A stretch of 64,000 nt of DNA from JALEFZ01 sp039817415 (lineage in GTDB: Bacteria; Bacteroidota; Bacteroidia; J057): the NCBI GenBank assembly GCA_039817415.1, contig JBCBVV010000034.1:1-64000 (forward strand). The letters run 5' to 3'. The position numbers were made by a program, and so were the translations under genes. The notes beneath the pieces were generated by a model that was not told the DNA's origin, made no database searches, and was given only the letters and a program-made list of their open reading frames with translations. Below are positions 35,300 to 43,462 of this stretch, piece by piece. Positions within the stretch are counted from its first letter, which is position 1. Each line of letters opens with the position of its first letter.

Positions 35300-35591
35300 A
35301 TTATAATGATAAGGGCAATAGAGATTTGGGTATCATTTTCAAGTCAAGCGTCTTAATTTTTTACCCAAAATGCACAAAATGCTCGACAAACGACATCAAG
35401 ACAATAGAGAGCTTGTTTATTTGTCTAAACATGTTGTTTAGCGTGAAAATCACTCCGTACGACGAAAAAATATGGACGTTAAAAGCAATTGTGCGTAAAT
35501 TAATTGAAAGAAATCAATCTGTGAATTGAATATAAATTAAGCGTTAGAGTTGTGTGTACCTCTCAGCAGTGCGTGGCTGAGGGGTTTTTTT
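35300..35591 (+). ncRNA. Candidate small RNA (or short leader) ending at an orphan terminator
   Basis: The end at the terminator is clear; the 5' end is not, and 35300 is only a placeholder. The segment contains a small hairpin (35425-35441) and is AT-rich. A frame of 67 codons (35326-35529, TTG start) overlaps it and cannot be excluded as the real product. Confidence 0.3.
35559..35591 (+). terminator. Strong orphan intrinsic terminator
   Basis: A 9-bp stem CCTCTCAGC / GCTGAGGGG (35559-35567 with 35576-35584, one T-G pair) with an 8-base loop is followed by seven T. It lies 30 bases after the end of a doubtful 67-codon frame and 90 bases before hemB. Confidence 0.85.
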
Positions 35592-35680
35592 GTGCTCCAA
35601 TTTGTCCAAAAACTCCTTCCTCATCACAATTCTATCCACTAAATTAGCCCTCCGTTTTATTCTGCAAATAACTGATCTAC

Positions 35681-36652
35681 ATGTTGATACGACCTAGGAG
35701 AAATCGCAAGTCTCAAAGCATGAGAAATCTCGTTCAGGAGTACCATCTGAGCGTGAATGACCTCATGTATCCCTTATTTGTCATGCCTGGTGAAAACAAA
35801 AAGGAAGCCATTGATTCTATGCCCGGGATGTATAGGTTCAGTTTATTCTTGATGCTAAAGGAAATTGAAGAATGCCTGAAGATGGGTTTGCAGTCATTTA
35901 TCCTATTTCCAGCTGTCCCTGATGTCTTCAAAGACGAAACTGCCAGTTATAGCCATTCGCCAGATAACTTTTACTTAGAAGCCATTCATTTGGCGAAGGA
36001 AAACTTTCCAGAAATCATCCTGGCAACGGATGTCGCCATGGATCCCTATAGTAGTGATGGGCACGATGGCTTGGTGAAAGAGGGAAAGATTTTAAATGAT
36101 GAGACCCTTCCTATTTTGGGAAGAATGGCGGTTGTTCAAGCAGAAGCTGGAGCGGATATCATTGGACCTTCTGATATGATGGATGGAAGGGTTGAATACA
36201 TCAGAGAAGAATTGGATGACAATGGTTTCGATGAAGTATCTATTATGTCCTATACCGCAAAATATGCCAGTGCATTTTATGGTCCTTTTAGAGATGCCTT
36301 AGACTCTGCCCCAAAATTTGGAGATAAAAAGACCTACCAGCTCAATCCAGCAAACAGAAGAGATGCCTTGGTAGAGGCAGCATTAGACGAAGAGGAAGGT
36401 GCCGATATCTTGATGGTAAAGCCTGCATTGGCCTATATGGATATTATCAGAGCATTGAAAGAAGATAGTAACCTGCCCATCGCAGCCTATAACGTGAGTG
36501 GAGAATATGCTATGGTCAAAGCAGCAGGCCAAAAAGGCTGGATTGATGAAGAGAAAGTCATTGATGAGATGCTCCTTGGCTTCAAAAGAGCAGGAGCGGA
36601 TATCATTTTGACCTATTTTGCCAAGGAAGTAGCTAAACGCCTGGCCAAATAA
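35681..36652 (+). CDS. hemB: Delta-aminolevulinic acid dehydratase (porphobilinogen synthase)
   Basis: The 323-residue enzyme condenses two 5-aminolevulinate molecules to porphobilinogen in haem synthesis. The active-site lysines are in YTAKYASAFYGPF and in MVKPALAYMD. At the metal site, the segment DVAMDPYSSDGHDG (A119, D121, D129) has no cysteines, which is the Asp-rich, magnesium-type site rather than the zinc Cys3 site. It stands alone behind the orphan terminator. Confidence 0.96.
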   Translation: MLIRPRRNRKSQSMRNLVQEYHLSVNDLMYPLFVMPGENKKEAIDSMPGMYRFSLFLMLKEIEECLKMGLQSFILFPAVPDVFKDETASYSHSPDNFYLEAIHLAKENFPEIILATDVAMDPYSSDGHDGLVKEGKILNDETLPILGRMAVVQAEAGADIIGPSDMMDGRVEYIREELDDNGFDEVSIMSYTAKYASAFYGPFRDALDSAPKFGDKKTYQLNPANRRDALVEAALDEEEGADILMVKPALAYMDIIRALKEDSNLPIAAYNVSGEYAMVKAAGQKGWIDEEKVIDEMLLGFKRAGADIILTYFAKEVAKRLAK

Positions 36653-36767
36653 GCATGGGCTCTGTGCTGATGTCCAAGTATTTATTCACTTGAAATTAGG
36701 GTAATTGCCAAGGGAAGGGTAAAATTGGTGTACAGTTTACTCTTCAAGCAAGCTGCCTTTTGGAACT

Positions 36768-37565
36768 ATGAAAAATATCCTGACCATATTCAGAAAAGAG
36801 ATTGCCTCTTTCTTCAATTCACTGATTGGCTATGTCGTCATCTCGGTTTTCCTAGTCGGGACAGGCTTATTTTTTTGGGTTTTTGAGTATAACATCCTCG
36901 AAACGGGAATTACTCAAATGGATACACTCTTCGACATGGGGCCTTATATGTTTCTCTTTCTGATACCGGCTATAACCATGCGGGCCTTTTCAGAGGAAAT
37001 GAAAACCGGAACCATCGAATTTCTTTATACCAAGCCCCTTACCACTTGGCAGATTATTTTGGGAAAATATCTTGCTGGAATATTCCTCGTATTTTTCTCT
37101 CTCTTGCCTACCCTAATTTATTACCTCAGTACTTATTGGCTAGGTCTTTTGGATTCCACTCCTCAATCTGGTGGAACCGCAGTAGGCCAAATCATCGTTT
37201 CACCCTTTTTGGGTATTTCTAACCTAGATACAGGGGCTACTTGGGGAGCTTACATAGGCCTTTTTGCCTTGGGCTGTCTTTTTACAGGAATTGGACTCTT
37301 TACCTCCGCCTTAACCGATAACCAGATTGTAGCTTTCATCCTGGCCGTTTTTTTATGCTTCTTTTTTTACCTGGGCTTTGATTTTCTAGCGGGCATTAAA
37401 TCACTTTCAGGTATCAATGAGTTTTTCCTTGAACTAGGCATGGTCGCGCATTATGGAAGTATCAGCAGAGGGGTTATAGACAGCCGAGATATTTTATACT
37501 TTATCAGCTTCCTCACCATCAGCCTGATACTCACCCATATAGTCCTTCAAAGCAGGATCAAATAG
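36768..37565 (+). CDS. gldF: Gliding-associated ABC transporter permease GldF
   Basis: The 265-residue ABC-2 type permease with six membrane helices matches GldF: IPAITMRAFSEEMKTGTIEFL after helix 2, PLTTWQIILGKYLAG, the segment LGISNLDTGATWGAYIGL, and HYGSISRGVIDSRDILYF near the end. GldF with GldG and the ATPase GldA forms a transporter needed for gliding in Flavobacterium. GldG, normally the next gene, is absent here: the next gene is a protease. It follows hemB by 115 bases. Confidence 0.92.
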   Translation: MKNILTIFRKEIASFFNSLIGYVVISVFLVGTGLFFWVFEYNILETGITQMDTLFDMGPYMFLFLIPAITMRAFSEEMKTGTIEFLYTKPLTTWQIILGKYLAGIFLVFFSLLPTLIYYLSTYWLGLLDSTPQSGGTAVGQIIVSPFLGISNLDTGATWGAYIGLFALGCLFTGIGLFTSALTDNQIVAFILAVFLCFFFYLGFDFLAGIKSLSGINEFFLELGMVAHYGSISRGVIDSRDILYFISFLTISLILTHIVLQSRIK

Positions 37566-37643
37566 ATCAAGAATTCGTACATTTCTGGAAACAAAAGGGG
37601 TAAGAGTTTGGTGATTCCTGCACATTTTTCTTAAAATGTAATA

Positions 37644-37665
37644 TCATTCATATGTCCATGAATGA
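37644..37665. promoter_or_regulatory. Inverted repeat upstream of the subtilase gene
   Basis: A perfect 8+8 repeat TCATTCAT-6-ATGAATGA lies about 95-117 bases before the chosen start of the protease gene and overlaps an alternative ATG at 37662. Possible operator; no partner site seen. Confidence 0.3.
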
Positions 37666-37760
37666 AGAGGAAGCTGCGAAATTCTATTCCATCCCCCATA
37701 TTCCCAGTCGTCAGACCTCTTCATTTAGGGCTAGCAATAACTGATAAATACTACTCTATT

Positions 37761-39356
37761 ATGCAAAAGGCTACCCAAATGGTCCTGATGGGCCTATTGA
37801 TCTTTTTGGCTGGTTGCCAATTCAAAGAATCAGGAATTACCCCACAATCCACTCTTCCTACAGACTTAAGTCTCCAACAAGAAATCGTTCCCCTAGATGG
37901 AAAGGCACCTATGACAATAGGTGAATTGGAGCGTGTCATGGTGGACAAATGGGCTGAAAAAGGCGAACTGAAATGGGAGGATTTTGATGCTTATGTCGCA
38001 TGGAGTGCCTTGGTGAGATCCGACTCCATGATCTCTGTTGGGTACCAGCCTGCAGACTATCAGAACATCAATGAAACCATCCACCTCATTGACGTCAACA
38101 ATCCTGAATGGAAGCAGGTTCGAGAAGACCTCATCCAATTTATCGTAGAAGAAACCAACAAACTGAATCCAGAAAACAGGGTAGAAGCGCTTGATATTCT
38201 AGGATTTGGAGAGCAGGAGCTTCCCTTCTTCTTTGTAAGGGTATACAACTACGAAATTCTGGCAAAGCTGAGAGAAATGAAGGTAGTACGCTATGCCGAA
38301 CCTTCTGGTTACAGCCCACTGGCCTACCAAAATAATCGTTCGTCGTCTGGATGTGGACTATCTAATCCTACTTCTCAGCCGCCTAGTTCATACTATGGCA
38401 CAACAACCCCTTCTACCACCAAGATTTCATGGAATCACCTAGACAACCAGTACCATCATATCAACAACGCCTGGAACAATGGGGCTGATGGGGATAACAT
38501 CACAGTAGGTGTCATTGATACTGGAATCAGTGGTAGTCAGTCGAAACTCAACGGATCTTATTCAAGCGGTTCATCCACGGGACGTTATCGTGAGAAATTC
38601 GGCACCTACAAGACCGGATGGTGGTGGTGGGCCAGATTGGATGGTCCTGATGACAAGTGTGGACATGGTACTTCTATGGCAGGTGTGATCGCAGCACCAA
38701 GAGCTGGTGGGGGCGCATCCATGGGTGTGGCCTGGAAATCCAACCTGATCTCTGTAAGAGGCACAAGTGATGTGATTGTTAATGGTTCTAATGAAAAGAA
38801 CGGTGTGGCAGACGCCTTGAGACTGTTGGGCAATCGTTCTGATGTGAAGATCATTTCTATGTCGATTGGAGATGTATTCTCATCTGGAACTGTTTCTGAC
38901 GGAATCCGCTATGCCAATAACCGTGGTAAACTCATATTTGCTGCTGGAGGTACTTCCACTTCCTTTACCAATTGGGTAGGGGTGATTTTCCCAGCAAGCA
39001 TGAACGAAACCGTAGCTGTCACAGGAGTAGACACAGGAACTCCTTTGAGAAGATGTGATGTTTGCCACTCTGGTAATAAGATTGACTTTGCCGTGATCAT
39101 GGAGGACCGAAACAACAGCAATAAGCATCCATTGACGTTGGCTCCAAGCGGAAATATTCCTGATTTGGTAGGTGGTTCTTCAGTTGCTACTGCGACTATG
39201 GCAGGAATGGCTGCCTTGGTTTGGGGAGAAAATCCTTCTGCTAGCAAGTCCACTATTCTACAGAAGCTTAAAGAAGCTGGAGAGTTCTATCCTTCTCGTG
39301 ATGGTTCTTTCGGATGGGGTCGTGTAGACATGAACGATGCTTTGAGCGGAATCTAG
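37761..39356 (+). CDS. Subtilisin-like serine protease, lipoprotein
   Basis: With the ATG at 37761 the protein has 531 residues and a clear lipoprotein signal (MGLLIFLAGCQ). The frame is open for 33 codons upstream (ATG at 37662), but that stretch has no signal features. An N-terminal region of about 220 residues ends in a propeptide-like segment (VYNYEILAKLREMKVVRYAEP). The peptidase S8 domain follows with D253 (VGVIDTG), H302 (CGHGTSMAG) and S474 (GGSSVATA); the usual Pro after the catalytic Ser motif is Ala. It is an outer-surface or periplasmic protease. A terminator follows. Confidence 0.92.
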   Translation: MQKATQMVLMGLLIFLAGCQFKESGITPQSTLPTDLSLQQEIVPLDGKAPMTIGELERVMVDKWAEKGELKWEDFDAYVAWSALVRSDSMISVGYQPADYQNINETIHLIDVNNPEWKQVREDLIQFIVEETNKLNPENRVEALDILGFGEQELPFFFVRVYNYEILAKLREMKVVRYAEPSGYSPLAYQNNRSSSGCGLSNPTSQPPSSYYGTTTPSTTKISWNHLDNQYHHINNAWNNGADGDNITVGVIDTGISGSQSKLNGSYSSGSSTGRYREKFGTYKTGWWWWARLDGPDDKCGHGTSMAGVIAAPRAGGGASMGVAWKSNLISVRGTSDVIVNGSNEKNGVADALRLLGNRSDVKIISMSIGDVFSSGTVSDGIRYANNRGKLIFAAGGTSTSFTNWVGVIFPASMNETVAVTGVDTGTPLRRCDVCHSGNKIDFAVIMEDRNNSNKHPLTLAPSGNIPDLVGGSSVATATMAGMAALVWGENPSASKSTILQKLKEAGEFYPSRDGSFGWGRVDMNDALSGI

Positions 39357-39375
39357 GATACAAATAATGGGAATT

Positions 39376-39416
39376 AAAAAAGGGAAAGGAGGCACATTAC
39401 CTTCTTTCCCTTTTTT
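39376..39416 (+). terminator. Two-way terminator between the subtilase and ferredoxin genes
   Basis: An 11-bp stem GGGAAAGGAGG / CCTTCTTTCCC (39382-39392 with 39400-39410, one G-T) has A-run and T-run flanks on either side, so it can serve the convergent genes from both directions. Confidence 0.87.
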
Positions 39417-39446
39417 CTTTATGGAAATTTGTGAATTTACCTTGGC

Positions 39447-39767
39447 CTATGCTCCATCAGCTAGCACCTTGATTTCAGCTCCATCGAGGTGCTCAGTTAG
39501 GTCAAGTTGGCAAGCCAAGCGGCTGGTATCTTCGATATTTGGAAGTGAATCCAACATGAATTCTTCGTTTCCTTCTTTTGGCTCAAGCTTCTCAAATCCT
39601 TTGGTGAACATTACATGGCATGTCCCACAGCTTGCCAAGCCCCCACAAATAGCAGGTACATCAAATTCTTCTTCTACCAGTGCTTCCATGAGATTGCTCC
39701 CTGGGTTCACTTCGATTTCAATGTCGCGTACTGTTCCGTTGGTATCTTCAACTTTGATCTTTATCAT
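39447..39767 (-). CDS. [2Fe-2S] ferredoxin, adrenodoxin type
   Basis: The 106-residue ferredoxin has ligands C41-x5-C47-x2-C50 (CGGLASCGTCH) and C86 (TSRLACQLDL), the pattern of vertebrate/bacterial adrenodoxin-type and Isc ferredoxins. It lies 48 bases downstream of the ferredoxin reductase and is likely to accept electrons from it, passing them to unknown partners such as a P450 or the Fe-S assembly machinery. Confidence 0.93.
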   Translation of the reverse strand: MIKIKVEDTNGTVRDIEIEVNPGSNLMEALVEEEFDVPAICGGLASCGTCHVMFTKGFEKLEPKEGNEEFMLDSLPNIEDTSRLACQLDLTEHLDGAEIKVLADGA

Positions 39768-39815
39768 GAGAAAATCTTTGATTTAAATGTTTGGTAAGGA
39801 AAAATAGTCTCAGCT

Positions 39816-40832
39816 TTAGGACTCAAATCCCCCAATGCCGGTCACTGTTGTATATTTCAAGGTTGATTTCTTGTCTGGATAGATGTATTTGAAGGCAGAA
39901 TGTGCCATCAATGCAGCTTCATGAAATCCGCAGAGGATTAACTTTAATTTTCCTGGATAGGTATTGATATCGCCAATTGCATATATACCTGGAATATTGG
40001 TGCTGTAATCACGGGTATCCACTGCTACGGCCCTCTTGTCAATGTTCAAGCCCCATTCAGCTATTGGGCCTAATTTCGGGCTCAAACCAAATAAGGGAAT
40101 AAAATAATCTGCTTGAACATCTGCTTCATTACCTTCTTTGTCCTTCAAGCTTACAGAAGAGAGGTTATTCTCCCCACCCAAAGCTGTAATTTGAGTATCT
40201 AAGTACAATTTCAGCCTTCCCTCGGCGGCTAGGTCCAATACTTTTTGAGCGGTATCAGGTGCACCACGGAATTCTTGACGTCTGTGAACCAGTGATAGCT
40301 CATCTACCAAATCAGCTAAATACACCGTCCAGTCTAAGGCTGAATCGCCTCCACCTGCAATGACAACCTTCTTTCCTCTGTATTTTTCAGGATCTTTGAC
40401 AATATAGTCAACCCCTTTTTTCTCAAAAGATTCTAGCTTATCAAGCTTGGGTTTTCTTGGTTCAAAACTCCCCAGCCCCCCAGCAATGACTACTACCTTG
40501 GAATGAATTTCTGTTCCTTCATCCGTCTTAAGGAAAAAGCTTCCATCCTCCTTTTTCTCTACTTCCATTAGCTTCTCGCCCAGCGTATAGGTAGGCTTAA
40601 AAGGAGCAATTTGTTCCTCGAGATTGGTAATCAGATCCCCAGCTAACACAGAAGGATAGCCCGGAATGTCATATATAGGTTTCTTGGGATAAATTTCTGT
40701 TAACTGTCCACCTGTCTGAGGAAGTACATCCACCAAATGACATCTCATATTCAACAAGCCAGCCTCAAAAACAGCGAAAAGTCCTACGGGGCCTGCACCT
40801 ATGATGCAAATATCCGTCTCAATCATAGTCAT
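39816..40832 (-). CDS. Ferredoxin-NAD(P)+ reductase, thioredoxin-reductase-like type
   Basis: The 338-residue flavoprotein has FAD motif IIGAGPVGLFA, a TGGQLTEIYPKKPIYDIPGYP region, the NAD(P)-binding VVIAGGGDSALDW and the C-terminal IYAIGDINTYPGKLKLI. It lacks the redox-active CxxC of thioredoxin reductases, which defines the TrxR-like ferredoxin reductases known from Bacillus and Chlorobium. Ferredoxin is encoded right behind it, completing an electron-transfer pair. Confidence 0.93.
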   Translation of the reverse strand: MTMIETDICIIGAGPVGLFAVFEAGLLNMRCHLVDVLPQTGGQLTEIYPKKPIYDIPGYPSVLAGDLITNLEEQIAPFKPTYTLGEKLMEVEKKEDGSFFLKTDEGTEIHSKVVVIAGGLGSFEPRKPKLDKLESFEKKGVDYIVKDPEKYRGKKVVIAGGGDSALDWTVYLADLVDELSLVHRRQEFRGAPDTAQKVLDLAAEGRLKLYLDTQITALGGENNLSSVSLKDKEGNEADVQADYFIPLFGLSPKLGPIAEWGLNIDKRAVAVDTRDYSTNIPGIYAIGDINTYPGKLKLILCGFHEAALMAHSAFKYIYPDKKSTLKYTTVTGIGGFES

Positions 40833-40973
40833 TAATTAAATACCCATTTTCAGGGAACTGAATCTCCTGATATATTGGGGACGAAAATAAGAGAATTACC
40901 GTTTGAAAACAGGGAATATCATAAAAGGTTATGATTCCCCTTCATTTTTGTCATTATAACAAACAAGAACACA

Positions 40974-41441
40974 ATGAAAAACTTGTTCTATTTCTTTTGG
41001 GGAATGATCTTGGTCATTCTAATGATCGGCTGCGAAGAAGGCGGCCTGGCGATAACTCCTACTTCTGATATCACTTTCGTGGTTACAGATAATGCTTCCA
41101 ACGCAGTCGAAAATGCGAGAGTATATCTTTTCAGAACCCGTAGCAGCTATGAAGGATATGTCGCAGACAATCCTACTGGGGATGCCTCAATTTCTCCTAG
41201 CCTTAGCGCAGAAAATGTAGGCACAACGGATTCACAGGGAAGAGTTACCTTCGTGGATTTCGACTTAGATGGCTCAAATTATGCCTCTGGTTCGACTTTC
41301 TTTTTCAATCCCAATCCCATTTACTACAGGGTTGAAGGGGCAAACAACCTAACCAATGATAATGGAGACAACAAGCTGAGCTACGACGAGCTTGAGTCAG
41401 GCACTGTTTTGACAGAAACTATCGATGTTATCATCGAATAA
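40974..41441 (+). CDS. Lipoprotein with one Ig-like carboxypeptidase-regulatory-type domain, 155 aa
   Basis: After a lipoprotein signal (ILVILMIGCEE) the protein has a single beta-sandwich domain whose first strand ITFVVTDNASNAVENARVYLF and TTDSQGRVTFVDFDLD fit the CarboxypepD_reg/CNA-B-like plan, in which a Thr-Asp-x-x-Gly turn is typical. It is divergent from the ferredoxin reductase and convergent with the TetR gene. Function is unknown. Confidence 0.85.
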   Translation: MKNLFYFFWGMILVILMIGCEEGGLAITPTSDITFVVTDNASNAVENARVYLFRTRSSYEGYVADNPTGDASISPSLSAENVGTTDSQGRVTFVDFDLDGSNYASGSTFFFNPNPIYYRVEGANNLTNDNGDNKLSYDELESGTVLTETIDVIIE

Positions 41442-41456
41442 TTCAGCTTTATTAAA

Positions 41457-41495
41457 AATCTGGGGATGATTCTGTTCAGGAATTGTCCCCAGATT
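41457..41495. terminator. Two-way terminator between the lipoprotein and TetR genes
   Basis: A 10-bp perfect stem AATCTGGGGA / TCCCCAGATT (41457-41466 with 41486-41495), with A- and T-rich flanks, lies between convergent genes. Confidence 0.75.
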
Positions 41496-41501
41496 ATTTT
41501 A

Positions 41502-42155
41502 CTACTGCTTATTTGCTATATCCTCTTTCCACTCTATGTCCTGGTATACCTTTACAAAGGCTTCAGATCCTTTTGGAGTCAAGGATGCACTTACTACACG
41601 GTAGATCAATTGTAGGTAATCGTCGATTTTCCCTTCCTCTGGGCCTTCATAATACACTTCGGCATCTACAATCCAGGCATTGATCAGGATAAGTACCCCT
41701 CTGGACAACTTATCGTAATGACCATCATATTTTTCGCTTTTGAGGTAGCCTTGATTTTGCATAAAAGCATAAATCTCTCTGGCAATTCTCACACGAAACT
41801 GGTTTTGCTTTTTGGCATGTGCGGCAACTTCAGGGAATCTCCGCACGAGGTTAGGAAGATCGAGGTAAATGAATTTATACTTATAGAGTACCCTTAGCAT
41901 ATTTCTAAGGCTCTTCACCATAAAATCAAACTGAAAGATTTCTGCGCGAAGATTCTTGACTTCTTCGTCCAGTTCCTGCTGCATCAAGTGATACAATTGG
42001 AGGATGATGTCATCTTTCTTGGCAAAGTAATAGCATAGGTTTCCGTATGAAATGCCCAGCTCCTCGCTAATCGTCCTGCTGGATACCTGATTGATTCCTC
42101 TCAGATTAAACAGCTCACGCGATTTCTCTAGTATTTTTTCCCTCGTCTTAACCAT
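41502..42155 (-). CDS. TetR-family transcriptional regulator
   Basis: The 217-residue regulator has an N-terminal helix-turn-helix (SRTISEELGISYGNLCYYFAKKDDI, quoted as SRTISEELG..GNLCYYFAKK) at about 24-48, followed by an all-helical ligand domain with aromatic residues. It is not adjacent to an obvious target operon; upstream is a coiled-coil lipoprotein terminator. Its ligand is not predictable from sequence. Confidence 0.9.
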   Translation of the reverse strand: MVKTREKILEKSRELFNLRGINQVSSRTISEELGISYGNLCYYFAKKDDIILQLYHLMQQELDEEVKNLRAEIFQFDFMVKSLRNMLRVLYKYKFIYLDLPNLVRRFPEVAAHAKKQNQFRVRIAREIYAFMQNQGYLKSEKYDGHYDKLSRGVLILINAWIVDAEVYYEGPEEGKIDDYLQLIYRVVSASLTPKGSEAFVKVYQDIEWKEDIANKQ

Positions 42156-42172
42156 ATAGAACCTAAAAATAA

Positions 42173-42204
42173 CAAAAAACCTCTATCATTTGAATGATAG
42201 AGGT
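42173..42204 (-). terminator. Intrinsic terminator after the coiled-coil lipoprotein gene
   Basis: A 12-bp perfect stem ACCTCTATCATT / AATGATAGAGGT (42179-42190 with 42193-42204) is followed on the minus strand by six T. It lies about 190 bases past the gene's stop, between it and the TetR gene. Confidence 0.8.
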
Positions 42205-42394
42205 GTGCCTTATCTAAAGATGCTGGTTTTACAGAACTGACACGTGTTGAATCCCCATTACCAAAAAGAATTTATAATTAAGCAAGAGCTTAACAATTCA
42301 AAAGAACGTAGTTCTGCACATACAGTAGATAAAGGATCTTGAGGTTTTGGAAAGAACGTTGGAAAAATCAGTGTTTGTTTTTGGGCCTCAAGAC

Positions 42395-43300
42395 CTAGTT
42401 TGTTTTGACTACCAGGTAACGAGAGGTCTTCCAAAAGTTGGCAGGCTCTGTAATCTGGATGTAGTCATATACTTTATCCTGGTCTTCGTCCATCAACATA
42501 TAGGAGTCAGATGGGTGAGAAGAAATCAGGTCAATTTTCTTGGCGTTAACAGGAATCTTGATGGTTTCGCGAACATCGATTCGAGTGAAGGCAGCCTCAT
42601 CAAAGTCGTCGTTCAAACGCTTATTCTTAATGATGACAGCAGCGTCTTTTAGCATTTTAGCATCTCCTACAACGTAATAGGCTGTATTAATACTGTTTTG
42701 CTGGCTTTCAATTGTTTCTGTCTGACTGCTGATCATATCTTCTTGATTGGTAATTTGATCAGACTGCTCGGAGGTTAGTCTTGCCAAGCTCTGGTTTTCT
42801 ATATCCAATTGAGCTACGCGACCGTTTAATTCATCAATCTCGAAGTCAAGGCTAGCTAGTTTTTCTTTTAGCTGAGTAATTTCCGTATCACGTTCTCCCA
42901 TTTGTTTTTTCAGCGAAGAAACCATGCGACGGTAGTTATCGGCTTGGCCTTGGTACTTTTCGGCTTTGGCATTCAATTCATCAATCATCATTCTGTTTTG
43001 ATCCAGCAATGCGTTGATCATTTGAATATCTTCTACAATCTTATCTTTCTGAGACATTCTCATCTCAGGATTCTGGCTATTCATGGAGATTAGGTTCTCC
43101 TTTTGCTTGATCGTCTCAAGATTGGATTCAAAGTCATTAAAGGTTGACATGAAGTCATTGAGGAGAGAATCCTGGGTGGATTTCTGAGCTTCTAGCTGGG
43201 CATTTTTTTGTTCCAGCTCTTTGATTTTGCCACCGTCACAGGACGTAAATACAAGAGCAGTGGCTAGGATGATTGCGGTTAATTTGACTTGATTGCTCAT
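42395..43300 (-). CDS. Coiled-coil lipoprotein of unknown function, 301 aa
   Basis: A lipoprotein signal (ILATALVFTSCDGG) is followed by a long heptad-patterned coiled coil (about residues 28-210, with IKELEQKNAQLEAQ at its start and many Gln/Glu/Lys) and a small C-terminal domain (about 215-301) rich in charged residues. It resembles envelope spacer or tethering proteins in layout only. A 14-base perfect palindrome lies 43 bases upstream, and a second inverted repeat at 43418-43434. Confidence 0.88.
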   Translation of the reverse strand: MSNQVKLTAIILATALVFTSCDGGKIKELEQKNAQLEAQKSTQDSLLNDFMSTFNDFESNLETIKQKENLISMNSQNPEMRMSQKDKIVEDIQMINALLDQNRMMIDELNAKAEKYQGQADNYRRMVSSLKKQMGERDTEITQLKEKLASLDFEIDELNGRVAQLDIENQSLARLTSEQSDQITNQEDMISSQTETIESQQNSINTAYYVVGDAKMLKDAAVIIKNKRLNDDFDEAAFTRIDVRETIKIPVNAKKIDLISSHPSDSYMLMDEDQDKVYDYIQITEPANFWKTSRYLVVKTN

Positions 43301-43342
43301 ATAATTGGTTGATTACTGTACAATCATTTCCAATCCATATGC

Positions 43343-43356
43343 CACTAGCGCTAGTG
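43343..43356. promoter_or_regulatory. Perfect 14-base palindrome upstream of the coiled-coil lipoprotein
   Basis: CACTAGCGCTAGTG is perfectly self-complementary and lies 43-56 bases before the start codon, where an operator or promoter-proximal site could be. No T-run follows, so it is not a terminator. Confidence 0.35.
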
Positions 43357-43417
43357 ACTGACTATCAAACACTTACACAAACATCAATATTAAAATGTCG
43401 GTCATTATGAAAGGATC

Positions 43418-43434
43418 ATTCTCAAAATGAGAAT
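43418..43434. promoter_or_regulatory. Second inverted repeat upstream of the coiled-coil lipoprotein
   Basis: ATTCTCA-3-TGAGAAT is a perfect 7+7 repeat 118 bases before the lipoprotein gene and 29 bases after the aat stop. It may be an operator or a weak terminator for aat. Confidence 0.25.
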
Positions 43435-43462
43435 TATTTGAAGGTAGGAGGGTACTCAATTC

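Larger units (their letters stand above)
35120..35680. other. Intergenic region with orphan terminator
   Basis: This 561-base region separates the divergent kinase and hemB genes. It holds a strong plus-strand terminator (35559-35591) with no convincing gene before it, a short perfect hairpin CTAAAC-ATGTT-GTTTAG at 35425-35441, and only weak frames of 23 and 67 codons, the longer one with a TTG start. Confidence 0.6.

Noticed and set aside
35326..35529. 67-aa frame before the orphan terminator
   Set aside because: TTG start, Cys-rich, odd composition and no family. It remains an alternative to the small-RNA reading but is not supported enough to be called a gene.
37662..37760. 33-codon upstream extension of the subtilase gene
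   Set aside because: No signal features, and the ATG at 37761 gives a textbook lipoprotein signal.
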